NCBI RefSeq assembly: GCF_016757735.1
Contig: NZ_CP068439.1
Span: 3,002,001 to 3,066,000 of the forward strand
DNA: 64,000 bases
DNA from: Aequorivita iocasae
GTDB lineage: Bacteria > Bacteroidota > Bacteroidia > Flavobacteriales > Flavobacteriaceae
Reading direction: 5' to 3'
Numbering within the stretch: position 1 is the first letter of the stretch; every line of letters begins with the position of its first letter. The notes beneath the pieces were generated by a model. That model had not been told where the DNA came from. It saw nothing but the letters and a program-made list of their open reading frames with translations, and did no database searches. The translations under genes and the position numbers were made by a program. Below, in pieces: positions 17,173 through 25,791 of the stretch.

Positions 17173-20100
17173 TTAACTAGTAGCCCCCTCAACAATAGCA
17201 ACCTCCTCCTCAGTTAAACCGTAAAGCTCATACACTAATTGGTCTATTTGGGCTTCGAGTTGAGTAGTATCAAAATTTTCATCTTCTTCTTTCAAAGTAA
17301 TCAGATAATTAATAATATCTATTATTGCAGTAAAGTCCAATAAACTCTTAAGAAAGGGTAACTTCAAAATATGAATTATTTTAGTTTCAACGAAAGTATT
17401 ACCTAAAGAAGGTGCGATAATTCTTCTTATGTAATAATTAGCAAATTTTGAATTTAGTAACCCCAAAACTGGTAACAATCTTTCATAACTATTAAATTCA
17501 TAGTCTTTAAATTGAATTGAAAAAAAGTTATTTGATGCATAGTTAGATTTATCTATGAATGCTTTAAATGGGTTACCAGTTCTTGTTAAATATATTTTTG
17601 GATTATTAAAGATTCTCTCATCTCTTAGGGAAGCATATTCGTTTTTGTCCTTGTCAATAATTTCCTTTCTGTAATCTACAAACCAACCAAATCTATAGGA
17701 AATGTAATTTTCTATTTTATCTCCATTACGACCTCCAAGAAACATAGGTTTTTCAAAATCATTTGTTTTTGTTTCAATAAATAACTTTTCACGTATGTTT
17801 CCAGAGTGAATACCTTCATGGCACTGCAAATAATCATCAAGAATTTTACAATCTCTCAATTTATTAAGAATATTAATATCCTTTTCATCCAATAGGATGT
17901 TATAAGTGTTATCATATTCTTTAAGTATAAAATCATTCTTTTTTGCCAACCATTTGTTTTCTACAATTCCAAGGTTTTTATAAAATCGCGTTGAAATGGT
18001 CGATTCGTTTATTTCCTTCGTCAAATCTAAAAATAATGTACATACGTCATGTTCAACATCTATAAAGGGTCTTACGGAATCTGGAATAGCTGTATTTTGA
18101 TACCAAGCCAGATTATAAAGCCCTGAAGCACATAGTTCTCTAGTATTGGAAAAATCTTTTACCAGAATACTGTCCGGGAGAATTTGGGTAATAAATGAAT
18201 GAGAAATACTAAATGAAAGACCCATAAAATAAGCAAAAGTATTCGGTGTCGAACTATCAATATTTGAATATTTTAATTTTAAAAATGCTTTCTGTTCTTT
18301 AGACAAAGTTGCTCCCCATGGCGGATTCCCAATAACCACATCAAAACCCACAAAGTCGCCATTGTCATCCAGCACCTCCGGAAACTCAAAGCGCCACTCA
18401 AAGGCATCTTCGTAAATCTTGTTGTTCTTTATTTCCTCAATTTCGGTTTCCAGCTTGGCGGTGTCCTCCCCTAACTTCTTTAGCTTTTTGTTCCAGGCCG
18501 CCTTTTCCTTTGGGCTCATCTCAAACATTTGGGTTTGGTTGGTCATGCCAAAGAGTTCGCCCTTCAGTTTGTTCAACCTTTTCACCTTGGGGTCGTTAAG
18601 CGATATCTCAGAACGGAAATCGCTCTTTATATCGGCTATCAGCTTTTCCATGGCGCGCTTCTGCTCCTTGTTTTGGGCGTTTCTATACGTATCAACCGCC
18701 ACGCGGTAACTATCTATGGTCCACTTGCTGCTTTTTAGCGCCTTCTTTAGGTCGGCATCCAGCGCGAACCTGCTTATTAGCGAGTTGCCGCGCTTTATGT
18801 TTATGTCTATGTTCGGCAATGTCTCCAACTCGCTTTCGGTTTTGTAATAGGCGTTTTTAAGCAGCTCTATCCAAAGCCGCAGGCGGCAGATTTTTACGGA
18901 GTTTGGGTTTATGTCCACCCCAAACAGGCAGTTTTCAATGATAGTCTGCTTTTCGTGGAAAAGGGTTTGCTGTATGCGCTGGCTTTCCTTGTTGGTAGGG
19001 TTGTACTCAAACAGTTCGCCGTCCTCATCGGTAACTATCAATTCGTCGTTTACTACTTCAAATTGGTACTCTTTTAGGCGTTTGCCATCGCGGTCCTGCA
19101 ATATTTTTAGGTCGTTCTTGATGGCAATCATCTCATTGAGTGCCGACACCAGAAAATGCCCCGACCCTACTGCGGGGTCACATATTTTTAGGCTGTTTAC
19201 AATTTGGTTTGCCTCTGCCCTATCTTCTATTTTGTCATAAAGGGCATCTATATCTTTACAATCCCAATTTTTGGTTTCGTTAAACTTTTGCACCACCGCC
19301 TTGCGGATGGTCTCCCGGCACATATACATAGTAATAAAACCAGGCGTAAAAAACGAACCGTCCTTATAGCCGTTTATCTTTTCAAATATCAGCCCCAGTA
19401 CGCTGGCGTTGATTAGGGTTTTGTTGTCTTCCTGAATTTCTTCCTTGCCCTCGCTGCTAAAATCGTAGGCGTTTAGGAATTCAAACAGATATTCCAAAGT
19501 GCTTAAACTGCCCGTGCGTTTTTTGCCCGTATCGGTTTTCAGCACCGTTGCGGAATAAAGGGGCAGTTGTTTCTCGTCGCGCAGGTTGCTTATAAACAGG
19601 GTGGCGTGCTCTATGCCTGTGGGTTCAAACAGCGAACTGTTTAGGTAGGGCACTTTTGCAAAAATATCCTTTAAATCGGTGGTGCGCTCCTCGTGTTTTC
19701 GCGCAAGTATTTGAAAGAAAAGGCCATTCAGGTCGTCGTAATCATGTATTTTCTTGTGGCTAAGAAACTCGTAGCTTTTATCGCCTTTGTGATAGGTAAG
19801 CAGCTGCGCTTCCAGCAACTTAAGGAACAGGATGCGGTTAACCCACGTAATGGCAAGCTCCAGACCTACATTAAAAAGACGCTCCTCGTAAGTGACGCCA
19901 AAGTGCTGCGGATTGTCCAACCTGCTTATTTTGTCTAGACTGTCCAACTGGATAATGGCATTTTCCAACAGACTACCATTATTGCGCTCCCCGGGCTTGT
20001 TGCGGGCTATCAGTTTCTTGCTGCCCTCCTTGGTTTCCGAAAGACCGATAATGTGGAGCAGTTCGCCATAAAAGCGTTTGTCCAGACTGTTGCTGTCGTT

Positions 20101-20823
20101 GGCAAAGGGGAGTTTTAATAAATGTTCCGGGGAAAGGAGTTTGAATAGCGCAATGAGTTTGTTATCGTCATTCGGGTTGTCGTTGCGCAGCGGTTTTTCA
20201 TATTCGCGGATATCGAAATAGGTAAACTCTATTTCCTGTTTGATGGTGTTGATAAAGGGTTCCGCAATTTCCCTGTAGAAGAAATCGGTAGTCTTTCCCG
20301 CCAGCCTGCCCGCCTCAAAATCGGTAAACTGTTTTACCAATGCTTTGTTCTGTGCAAACAACCGCTCAAAACTGTTGGCATCAAAAATGAACCACTCATT
20401 GATATTGGTAACCACCAGCTGTTTTACCTCCAGGTTTTTATGGGCAATGCGCTCCCGCAGATAGTAAAGCACCAATTCCTGAAAGGCTTTTGCATTGAGC
20501 TTCTCCCCGGTTACCATCTCTGCCCTATTGGTTGGCTTTTTGGCCTCAATGATTACGCCCACGCTGCTCTTTGCCTTGTTGCCATTGTGGATAACAAGAT
20601 CGTTGCGGCCTTTGGTATTTATAAAGTGGCTGGGGTCGTAATAGGTTTTCTTTAGGAAATCGGAAACCAGATTTTTGTGGAACTCCTCGCTTTCGGTATC
20701 GTTGGTACGGTCCAGTAATTCTATAAGATTGGCCTTAAAGCGCTCAATCTCGGTGCGGTTTGGTTTTATTTTTAGGAAGGCCTTGTTTATTGCCTTTCTG
20801 GGTTTTAGGGCTTTTGGTTGCAT
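17173..20823 (-). CDS. Type IIG restriction-modification enzyme (fused nuclease-methyltransferase)
   Basis: 1216 residues. Residues 60-100 carry a PD-(D/E)xK-like nuclease motif (Asp75 in RNDLVIHN, then Glu93-x-Lys95 in IIEAKKP). A helical linker follows, then an N6-adenine methyltransferase: motif I DPAVGSGHFLVSA (549-561) and catalytic motif IV NPPW (833-836). The last 300 residues resemble a TaqI-like target recognition region (CHEGIHSGNI...). One chain would cut and methylate; SAM-dependent, cytoplasmic. No separate specificity subunit is nearby. Lies in a minus-strand run between hairpin sites, consistent with a mobile cassette. Confidence 0.88.
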   Translation of the reverse strand: MQPKALKPRKAINKAFLKIKPNRTEIERFKANLIELLDRTNDTESEEFHKNLVSDFLKKTYYDPSHFINTKGRNDLVIHNGNKAKSSVGVIIEAKKPTNRAEMVTGEKLNAKAFQELVLYYLRERIAHKNLEVKQLVVTNINEWFIFDANSFERLFAQNKALVKQFTDFEAGRLAGKTTDFFYREIAEPFINTIKQEIEFTYFDIREYEKPLRNDNPNDDNKLIALFKLLSPEHLLKLPFANDSNSLDKRFYGELLHIIGLSETKEGSKKLIARNKPGERNNGSLLENAIIQLDSLDKISRLDNPQHFGVTYEERLFNVGLELAITWVNRILFLKLLEAQLLTYHKGDKSYEFLSHKKIHDYDDLNGLFFQILARKHEERTTDLKDIFAKVPYLNSSLFEPTGIEHATLFISNLRDEKQLPLYSATVLKTDTGKKRTGSLSTLEYLFEFLNAYDFSSEGKEEIQEDNKTLINASVLGLIFEKINGYKDGSFFTPGFITMYMCRETIRKAVVQKFNETKNWDCKDIDALYDKIEDRAEANQIVNSLKICDPAVGSGHFLVSALNEMIAIKNDLKILQDRDGKRLKEYQFEVVNDELIVTDEDGELFEYNPTNKESQRIQQTLFHEKQTIIENCLFGVDINPNSVKICRLRLWIELLKNAYYKTESELETLPNIDINIKRGNSLISRFALDADLKKALKSSKWTIDSYRVAVDTYRNAQNKEQKRAMEKLIADIKSDFRSEISLNDPKVKRLNKLKGELFGMTNQTQMFEMSPKEKAAWNKKLKKLGEDTAKLETEIEEIKNNKIYEDAFEWRFEFPEVLDDNGDFVGFDVVIGNPPWGATLSKEQKAFLKLKYSNIDSSTPNTFAYFMGLSFSISHSFITQILPDSILVKDFSNTRELCASGLYNLAWYQNTAIPDSVRPFIDVEHDVCTLFLDLTKEINESTISTRFYKNLGIVENKWLAKKNDFILKEYDNTYNILLDEKDINILNKLRDCKILDDYLQCHEGIHSGNIREKLFIETKTNDFEKPMFLGGRNGDKIENYISYRFGWFVDYRKEIIDKDKNEYASLRDERIFNNPKIYLTRTGNPFKAFIDKSNYASNNFFSIQFKDYEFNSYERLLPVLGLLNSKFANYYIRRIIAPSLGNTFVETKIIHILKLPFLKSLLDFTAIIDIINYLITLKEEDENFDTTQLEAQIDQLVYELYGLTEEEVAIVEGATS

Positions 20824-20870
20824 TTATACTGTTTGGTTGTGTTGATTGGGTAATTTAGGGATTTTTTGGG

Positions 20871-20932
20871 GAACGGTCTGGCTATGCGCAGTGTCCCAAA
20901 GGGCATTGCGTATAGGTGTTGTTGGGCGTAGT
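20871..20932 (-). repeat. attC-like site 2, between HEPN pair and R-M gene
   Basis: On the minus strand it begins GCCCAAC (20927-20921, matching RYYYAAC) six bases after the HEPN gene's stop and ends AGACCGTT before the R-M leader. CTATGCGCAGTG (20882-20893) pairs with CATTGCGTATAG (20904-20915), and CCC-AAA-GGG forms the tip. The motif AACGGTCT-GGCTATG is shared with site 1 at 22326. The site's right end reads GTTCCCC, which does not fit GTTRRRY. Confidence 0.65.
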
Positions 20933-20933
20933 T

Positions 20934-21680
20934 TTATATTTTTTCAATTACGTTTTTAACTAAGTCTTGTATAAAGGCTATTGCCTTATAATCTTCAATA
21001 ACCAATGTGTTTGGGTGCGCACAAGAGTTTCTGATTCCGAGTTTCTCATCAAGAATCTTTCGTGTATCATTAGATATGAGTTTGGCCACCCTTAATAGTT
21101 CAATAAAATCTGATTCTTTTATATCACTAAAGTCTTCCTTCTTATTGATTGTTATTTTTTTGTATTTCCCGTGAGCTTGAATAGCATTATTGAATTTCGC
21201 AATGTTAGGGACCTGCAAAACATGCTCATAAATTGTATCAATAGTAAGTAGCCACACCATTAGAATGGATGCTCTAAAAGATTTTACTTCAAAACATGTG
21301 ATTGCTTCTTCAAGGAAAGATTTTTGTTCTTTCCCACTTACGTTTTGCAACAAATCACGCAAGGTCGTAGAAATCTCTCTTTTATGAGTTGTTCCAAGGT
21401 AGGTTTCTTCTAAGCCCTTTTTGGCCTTACGCTGAAAACTTAGACCACTCTTTCCTGAAATTAGGACTGCAGGCTTTTCCTTTTTTAATTTTAGAACCTC
21501 ATTAGATACATTAGCTGGAAGTGAAAGAGAATGTTTCTCAAATTCAGCCTTAATATCTGTGGTTGTAAAAAATTCTTTAGAATATTCAACGCAATGGAAG
21601 AAGGCAATTAACTTGACCTGTTCCTTTTGAGTTAATTTCTCAAAATCGTCTACTCTATCAATTAAATCAGAGACATTCAT
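20934..21680 (-). CDS. HEPN-like protein with winged-helix-like N-domain
   Basis: 248 residues. Residues 15-95 look like a winged-helix module (KEQVKLIAFFHCVEYSKEFF...KKGLEETYLG). Residues 120-248 resemble a HEPN domain: a helix of the form CFEVKSFRASILMVWLLTID and the R-x4-H signature Arg217-NSCA-His222 followed by Pro, as in HEPN ribonucleases. The start overlaps the stop of the upstream gene by ATGA, so the two are translationally coupled. HEPN proteins are common as RNases in toxin and phage-defence systems; I infer such a role but the family is not known to me. Confidence 0.7.
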   Translation of the reverse strand: MNVSDLIDRVDDFEKLTQKEQVKLIAFFHCVEYSKEFFTTTDIKAEFEKHSLSLPANVSNEVLKLKKEKPAVLISGKSGLSFQRKAKKGLEETYLGTTHKREISTTLRDLLQNVSGKEQKSFLEEAITCFEVKSFRASILMVWLLTIDTIYEHVLQVPNIAKFNNAIQAHGKYKKITINKKEDFSDIKESDFIELLRVAKLISNDTRKILDEKLGIRNSCAHPNTLVIEDYKAIAFIQDLVKNVIEKI

Positions 21681-22300
21681 TTTTCTGACTTGGTTGGAAG
21701 GTCTTCATCAACGAATATTTCAGCAGCGCGTGTTAATTTCCAAGCACCAGATACGCCTTCTACAGGCTCAAACAAGTCACGTGTGTTTTTATTATTAATT
21801 ATTATTTGTCTCATAAACTTAGGCCTTCCTTTCAAATCCAAAATCCGGTATGCAAATTCCACATTACCTTCCGTGAAATATGGAAGTTTTCTTACGAATT
21901 GGATATAATATCCTATTGCAGCAATTTTGTTACCTGTGTTGGAATCTGCTCCAGGACATTTTGATAGAAAAAAGTCCTTAAGCCCCTCTATTTTGCCATC
22001 CTTTAGATAGTCGAATTTTTCTGATTCTATTGAGGGAGCCTTTCCTGATGAAGTTTTTTTCTTTGACTTCTTTTCTCCATTTGTTGTCTCAGTTACAGTT
22101 TTACTTCCTTTTGGGGTCGAAGTAGGATTTGAGGAATGTGATTCCACTTCTACACTTTCTTCAGCTTCGAAATCACTATTATTCTGATAAGCTTTAATAT
22201 ATTCTTTGAAATGTTCGAGTTGGTTGCTAACAAACTCCTCGCTTCCTTCTAATTCAATTTGACCATCTTTTAGGTTGATCTTGGCTTTTGCTGTATTCAT
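21677..22300 (-). CDS. Partner of the HEPN-like protein, function unknown
   Basis: 207 residues. Residues 4-35 (KINLKDGQIELEGSEEFV...EHF) form a small amphipathic module. Residues 45-90 are a low-complexity Ser/Thr/Lys-rich linker. Residues 95-200 (KIAAIGYYIQFVRKLPYFTE...GAWKLTRAAEIFV) parallel the N-domain of the HEPN protein in hydrophobic spacing, ending like a winged helix. The stop overlaps the next start (ATGA). The gene begins 20 bases after a GTTGGGC core site, which makes the two genes one compact cassette of about 1.4 kb. Confidence 0.68.
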   Translation of the reverse strand: MNTAKAKINLKDGQIELEGSEEFVSNQLEHFKEYIKAYQNNSDFEAEESVEVESHSSNPTSTPKGSKTVTETTNGEKKSKKKTSSGKAPSIESEKFDYLKDGKIEGLKDFFLSKCPGADSNTGNKIAAIGYYIQFVRKLPYFTEGNVEFAYRILDLKGRPKFMRQIIINNKNTRDLFEPVEGVSGAWKLTRAAEIFVDEDLPTKSEK

Positions 22301-22318
22301 ATTACTTTAGTTTTAATT

Positions 22319-22450
22319 ACGCCCAACGGTCTCGGCTATGAGTAGTTGCGTGGTTTAGCGGTTAACTTTGCAGGTATACACCAAATTGAAAATCCGCAAG
22401 GATTTTCAGAAGTAAGCGAGAACAAGCAATTACTTATAGCCATTGTGCCT
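22319..22450 (-). repeat. attC-like site 1, before the HEPN pair
   Basis: Ends (minus strand) in GTTGGGC at 22327-22321, a perfect GTTRRRY core. GGCTATGAGTAGTTGC (22334-22349) pairs with GCAATTACTTATAGCC (22426-22441) with two mismatches, and the apex is a perfect TGAAAATCC-GCAA-GGATTTTCA hairpin. Orientation matches site 2. The outer end is interrupted by the IS1182 element at 22451, with the presumed remainder at 24122-24144 (CCATTGTTGTGGTTAGTG on the plus strand). Confidence 0.7.
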
Positions 22451-24121
22451 GTTGCACAAGTTAAGGATTTTCCGTAATTTCATGGTATGCAAGGAAAAAA
22501 GATCTACCAAGAAAAGCTCTTCAACGATTTCCGTTTGAGCGAGCGCGTTCCGGAGCACAATTTTTACCGTCGGCTACAATCGGCTTTGGACCTGAATTAT
22601 TTATATGCACTTACAAGGGACTTTTATGGCGACAGCGGCCAAAAGAGCATCGACCCGATCGTATTTTTCAAGCTTTGTCTGGTTGGTTATTTGGAGAACA
22701 TCACCAGCGACCGCAAGCTTGTGGAACATTGCGGGATGCGCCTGGATATCCTCTACTTTTTGGGCTATGGGATAGACGAGCAACTCCCTTGGCACTCTAC
22801 CATCAGCCGTACGCGGCAACTCTTTCCCGAGGATGTCTTTGAAGCAGTGTTCACCAAGGTCTTCACCCTCTGCGTGGATGTGGGGATGGTCAGCGGCCAT
22901 ACCCAGACGGTGGACAGCGCCCCGGTCAAGGCCAATGCCTCTATGGACAGTCTGGAGCTGAAGGTTCCGGAAGAAGAGCTGGAATCACATCTTCGTAAGG
23001 TTCGCCACATAAGCGCAATGGATAAAGAAAAGCCCTTTCGCAAAAGCAAGGGCGATAGATCAGATAAAGGCCAGCGTACTATTACCGCCAACGGGAAGGA
23101 ACTCAATGCCATTGCCTCACGAAACAAACGCTGGAACAAAGACCAAGATCAGCGCCCCGGAGCGGGAAACAAGGGAAGTAAATATACCAGCAACAAGACC
23201 CATTACAGCCCCACCGATCCCGATGCCCGCATCAGCGTAAAGCCCGGCAAGGCACGGAAGCTCAACTACCTGAGCCAGCTGTGCGTGGACACCGCCCACC
23301 ACGTGATCAGCGATATAAGGGCCTACCACGCGGATGGAAAGGACAACCAGCAATTGCCGGACATTGTACAGCGATTAAAACGGCGGCTAGGGAAACAAGG
23401 CCTGGTCTGGGAAAACTGCGTGGCCGACACGGGCTACAGCAGCGGCGAGAACTATGCATTCCTTGAAAGGCAGGGCATCAAGAGCTTTATCCCGCCCCAC
23501 GGCACCTACAAAGGTGGCCCGGAGGGTTTTGTCTATATAGAGGGCGGGAATTACTGGCTGTGCCCACAGGGAAAAAAGGTGACCTTCCGCAAGCAGAAAC
23601 TGGAAAAGGGAACGCTCAAGGATAACTATTTCACCAGGAGGAGCGATTGCAAGGGCTGTCCCATCAAGGCCCAGTGCATCGGCAAGTCGCACGAAAAACG
23701 CATCAACATAACAGCATATCGAGAGGAATATGAACGTAACATTGCCCGTGTAAGCAGCCCACTGGGCAGGTATATGAAGGGCAAAAGGCAGAGTACGGTG
23801 GAACCGGTCTTCGGAACGCTCACCCAGTTTATGGGGCTTGGCAAGGTAAATACCATTGGGCTGGCACAGGCCAACAAGTGCATGCACCTCTCGGCAATGG
23901 CCTACAACCTTAAAAAATACCTAAAGTTCGTCCAGAAACGGTCAAAAAGTGGGGCAATCTGCCTTGCGCTTACGTTTTCACTGAAAAAGCACCTTCAGAG
24001 ATGTATAGCCCCGTTTTTAATACTTCCGAAGAGTGCCTACGCTGTAGCGTGAACAAAAAATAAAGCCGCTTAAAACGGCTTAAACGGGGTCAGCTTTTAC
24101 GGAATTAAGGGGTTGTGCAAC
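22451..24121 (+). mobile_element. IS1182-family insertion sequence
   Basis: Bounded by GTTGCACAAG on the left and GTTGTGCAAC on the right, a 9-base inverted match (GTTGCACAA). More distant similarity follows inside (TTAAGGA..TTCCGTAA on the left, TTACGGAATTAAGG on the right). No target duplication is obvious. The element carries one full-length transposase gene and interrupts the attC-like site. Confidence 0.85.
22487..24052 (+). CDS. IS1182-family transposase
   Basis: 521 residues. N-terminal DUF772-like region (DFYGDSGQKSIDPIVFFKL...LPWHSTISRTRQLFP) and a DDE core with Asp residues in TVDSAPVKANAS and VADTGYSSGENY and a late Glu in STVEPVFGTL. A zinc-knuckle-like DCKGCPIKAQC lies between. 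The length is normal for the family and no frame damage is seen, so it may be active. GC content is higher than in the neighbours. Confidence 0.93.
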   Translation: MQGKKIYQEKLFNDFRLSERVPEHNFYRRLQSALDLNYLYALTRDFYGDSGQKSIDPIVFFKLCLVGYLENITSDRKLVEHCGMRLDILYFLGYGIDEQLPWHSTISRTRQLFPEDVFEAVFTKVFTLCVDVGMVSGHTQTVDSAPVKANASMDSLELKVPEEELESHLRKVRHISAMDKEKPFRKSKGDRSDKGQRTITANGKELNAIASRNKRWNKDQDQRPGAGNKGSKYTSNKTHYSPTDPDARISVKPGKARKLNYLSQLCVDTAHHVISDIRAYHADGKDNQQLPDIVQRLKRRLGKQGLVWENCVADTGYSSGENYAFLERQGIKSFIPPHGTYKGGPEGFVYIEGGNYWLCPQGKKVTFRKQKLEKGTLKDNYFTRRSDCKGCPIKAQCIGKSHEKRINITAYREEYERNIARVSSPLGRYMKGKRQSTVEPVFGTLTQFMGLGKVNTIGLAQANKCMHLSAMAYNLKKYLKFVQKRSKSGAICLALTFSLKKHLQRCIAPFLILPKSAYAVA

Positions 24122-24153
24122 GGTTACCATTGTTGTGGTTAGTGTTTTTTTAT

Positions 24154-24948
24154 TTATTTACTCAATTTTAAAATTCTAAAAGCCCCTTGAATTACTAAAA
24201 CAAAAACTATTGTTCCGATAATCAAATCAGGTTTGCTTGAACTCAACCAATTTACCAAAAGTCCCGCAATAATAACTCCCAAATTGATAATCACATCATT
24301 TGAAGTGAAAATCATACTTGCTTTCATATGAGCCTCTTCTTTACTTTTTGACTTTTGTAAAATATAAAGGCAAATTCCGTTTGCAATAAGGGCGAAAATC
24401 GAAACGATAATCATTGTCGAAAAGTTGGGTAGTTTCTCGTCTCCGAAAAATCTTCTTAAAACTTCTACAAATCCGATAATTGCAAGTGTTATTTGAAAAT
24501 ATCCAGCAAGTTTGGCAATCCGTTTTTTCTTTATTACTGTTCCGCCAACCGCAAACAAGCTAATTCCGTAAACGAAACTATCCGCAAGCATATCTAAACT
24601 GTCGGCAACCAATCCCATTGATTTTGAGATTATTCCTGTTGTCATTTCAATTATGAAAAAAGAAAAATTTATGGCAAGTACAGACCAAAGTAGCTTTTTT
24701 TGGTTTGCATTTTCGTTAAATTCAGTTTGGTCGGTTTGTTCAGTCGAGATTTTCTTTCCTCCTAAATTCAGTTCGATAACTGATTTTTCAATTTGGTCAG
24801 TTTCTCCGCTGTGAAAAACGGTCAGTTTTCGGTTGGGAATGTCAAAGTCCAAATTCGCAATACTTGAAATTCCGTCCAATTTCATTCGAATTAGATTTTC
24901 CTCTGAAGGACAGTCCATTTTGGTAATCTCAAATATTGTTTTATTCAT
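24154..24948 (-). CDS. Cation diffusion facilitator with HMA-like N-domain
   Basis: 264 residues. Residues 1-70 form a ferredoxin-like metal-binding-type domain (FEITKMDCPSEENLIRMKL) with a single Cys. Residues 88-260 form a CDF transporter core with five to six membrane segments; the metal-site motif is DSLDMLADS (Asp at the HxxxD-type site) and a second is FTSNDVIINLGV. Expected to export Zn2+ or a similar divalent metal across the inner membrane. It lies at the head of the minus-strand cassette run. Confidence 0.85.
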   Translation of the reverse strand: MNKTIFEITKMDCPSEENLIRMKLDGISSIANLDFDIPNRKLTVFHSGETDQIEKSVIELNLGGKKISTEQTDQTEFNENANQKKLLWSVLAINFSFFIIEMTTGIISKSMGLVADSLDMLADSFVYGISLFAVGGTVIKKKRIAKLAGYFQITLAIIGFVEVLRRFFGDEKLPNFSTMIIVSIFALIANGICLYILQKSKSKEEAHMKASMIFTSNDVIINLGVIIAGLLVNWLSSSKPDLIIGTIVFVLVIQGAFRILKLSK

Positions 24949-24969
24949 TTAGTTTCTTGGTTTTTCAAC

Positions 24970-25040
24970 ATTAACCACAACATGTGTATATACGCATGTT
25001 TTTGAATCCCTATTGCTGTTATCCCGCACATGTGCGCTAT
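24970..25040 (-). repeat. attC-like palindromic site upstream of the CDF gene
   Basis: CGCACATGTGCG (25025-25036) is a perfect palindrome and ACATGTGTATATACGCATGT (24981-25000) an imperfect one. The spacing resembles 9734-9800 upstream of the NTF2 remnant. CATTAACCACAAC at 24970 mirrors GTTGTGGTTAGTG at 24132, so the CDF gene is bracketed by a 13-base inverted match. Confidence 0.45.
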
Positions 25041-25074
25041 ATTAATTAATAATCTTTCAAAATTAACGCATAGC

Positions 25075-25112
25075 AAAACCCAAACATGGCCTAACCAGCC
25101 TAAGGGTTTTGT
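25075..25112. terminator. Possible terminator-like hairpin
   Basis: AAAACCC at about 25076 pairs with GGGTTTT near 25104, with further GGC/GCC pairing inside, followed by GTTTAAAAGG. It is weak, and there is no plus-strand gene directly upstream. Confidence 0.3.
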
Positions 25113-25187
25113 TTAAAAGGGGAGAATAAAACACGAGGTTTCAGTTTCAAATATAGCAATAATCTTTAATGTATTAACTTTTTTTAT

Positions 25188-25336
25188 GGCTATAGGCTTT
25201 AAGCTTTAGGCTATAGGCTTTAGGCTATAGGCTGGTGGGTGAATCGTAAATCGTAAATCTTGAATAAGTGAATGCGTGAATGGTTGATGAAAAATCTTAC
25301 GTCTTACGTCCTAAGTCTTACGTCCTACATCTAATG
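25188..25336 (+). repeat. Heptad tract B with three word families
   Basis: Successive words: GGCTATA, GGCTTTA, AGCTTTA, GGCTATA, GGCTTTA, GGCTATA, GGCTGGT, GGGTGAA, TCGTAAA (x2), TCTTGAA, two 8-base words, TGGTTGA, TGAAAAA, TCTTACG (x2), TCCTAAG, TCTTACG, TCCTACA, TCTAATG. The word family changes twice while the 7-base register holds apart from two single-base slips. No gene spans it. Confidence 0.85.
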
Positions 25337-25464
25337 ATGAACTTCGTATTTCGCAACTCCTCCCGGTCCGCTCCCACCCTTGTTCGCAAAAAGGTTCTTT
25401 TTTGGAACCCGCAACTGAACATGACCAAACCAACACCCAAACAAAACCCGCGGAAAATGCCTTA

Positions 25465-25640
25465 ACCTATGCAATGGTATGCAATTGCGGTACATTCCGG
25501 TCTGGCGTGTGCAATGGTGTGCAATGGCGGTCCATGGTGTTCAGGAGTGTGCAAGGGTGTGCAATGGCGTGCAATCGAGGTACATTTTGGGCAGGGGTGT
25601 GAAAGCGGATGCAATGGTAGTACATTTTAATCCTTTGGTT
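25465..25640 (+). repeat. Degenerate GTGCAATGG / GGTACATT repeats before DUF6266 gene
   Basis: TGCAATGG-like words recur about nine times, punctuated by GGTACATT or AGTACATTTT at 25488, 25580 and 25619. Spacing is irregular, so this is not a heptad tract. The open frame through it (25479-25763) reads as cysteine- and tryptophan-rich repeats and is not believable as protein. Positions 25641-25791 contain CAATTCCAGTCAATTCCATTCAA-type words but no gene. Confidence 0.6.
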
Positions 25641-25791
25641 TTAATTGCAGGCCGTGGGGAGCCTTGGAGTGCTATTGGTTTTGATTGCGTTCAATTCCAG
25701 TCAATTCCATTCAACTATTTGGATAACAGTTATTTGCCCATTACTTTGGCAGTGATTAATTAAAATGAATGTTTAACTAATTTTTAAAAAG

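Noticed and set aside
17173-20823. Type I restriction or BREX PglX-like methylase
   Set aside because: A nuclease-type motif at the N-terminus and the single-chain layout fit type IIG better; no HsdR/HsdS, BrxC, BrxL or PglZ genes are adjacent.
25479-25763. 94-codon frame before the DUF6266 gene
   Set aside because: Composition follows the TGCAATGG repeats (CNGVQ-like repeats); no protein features.
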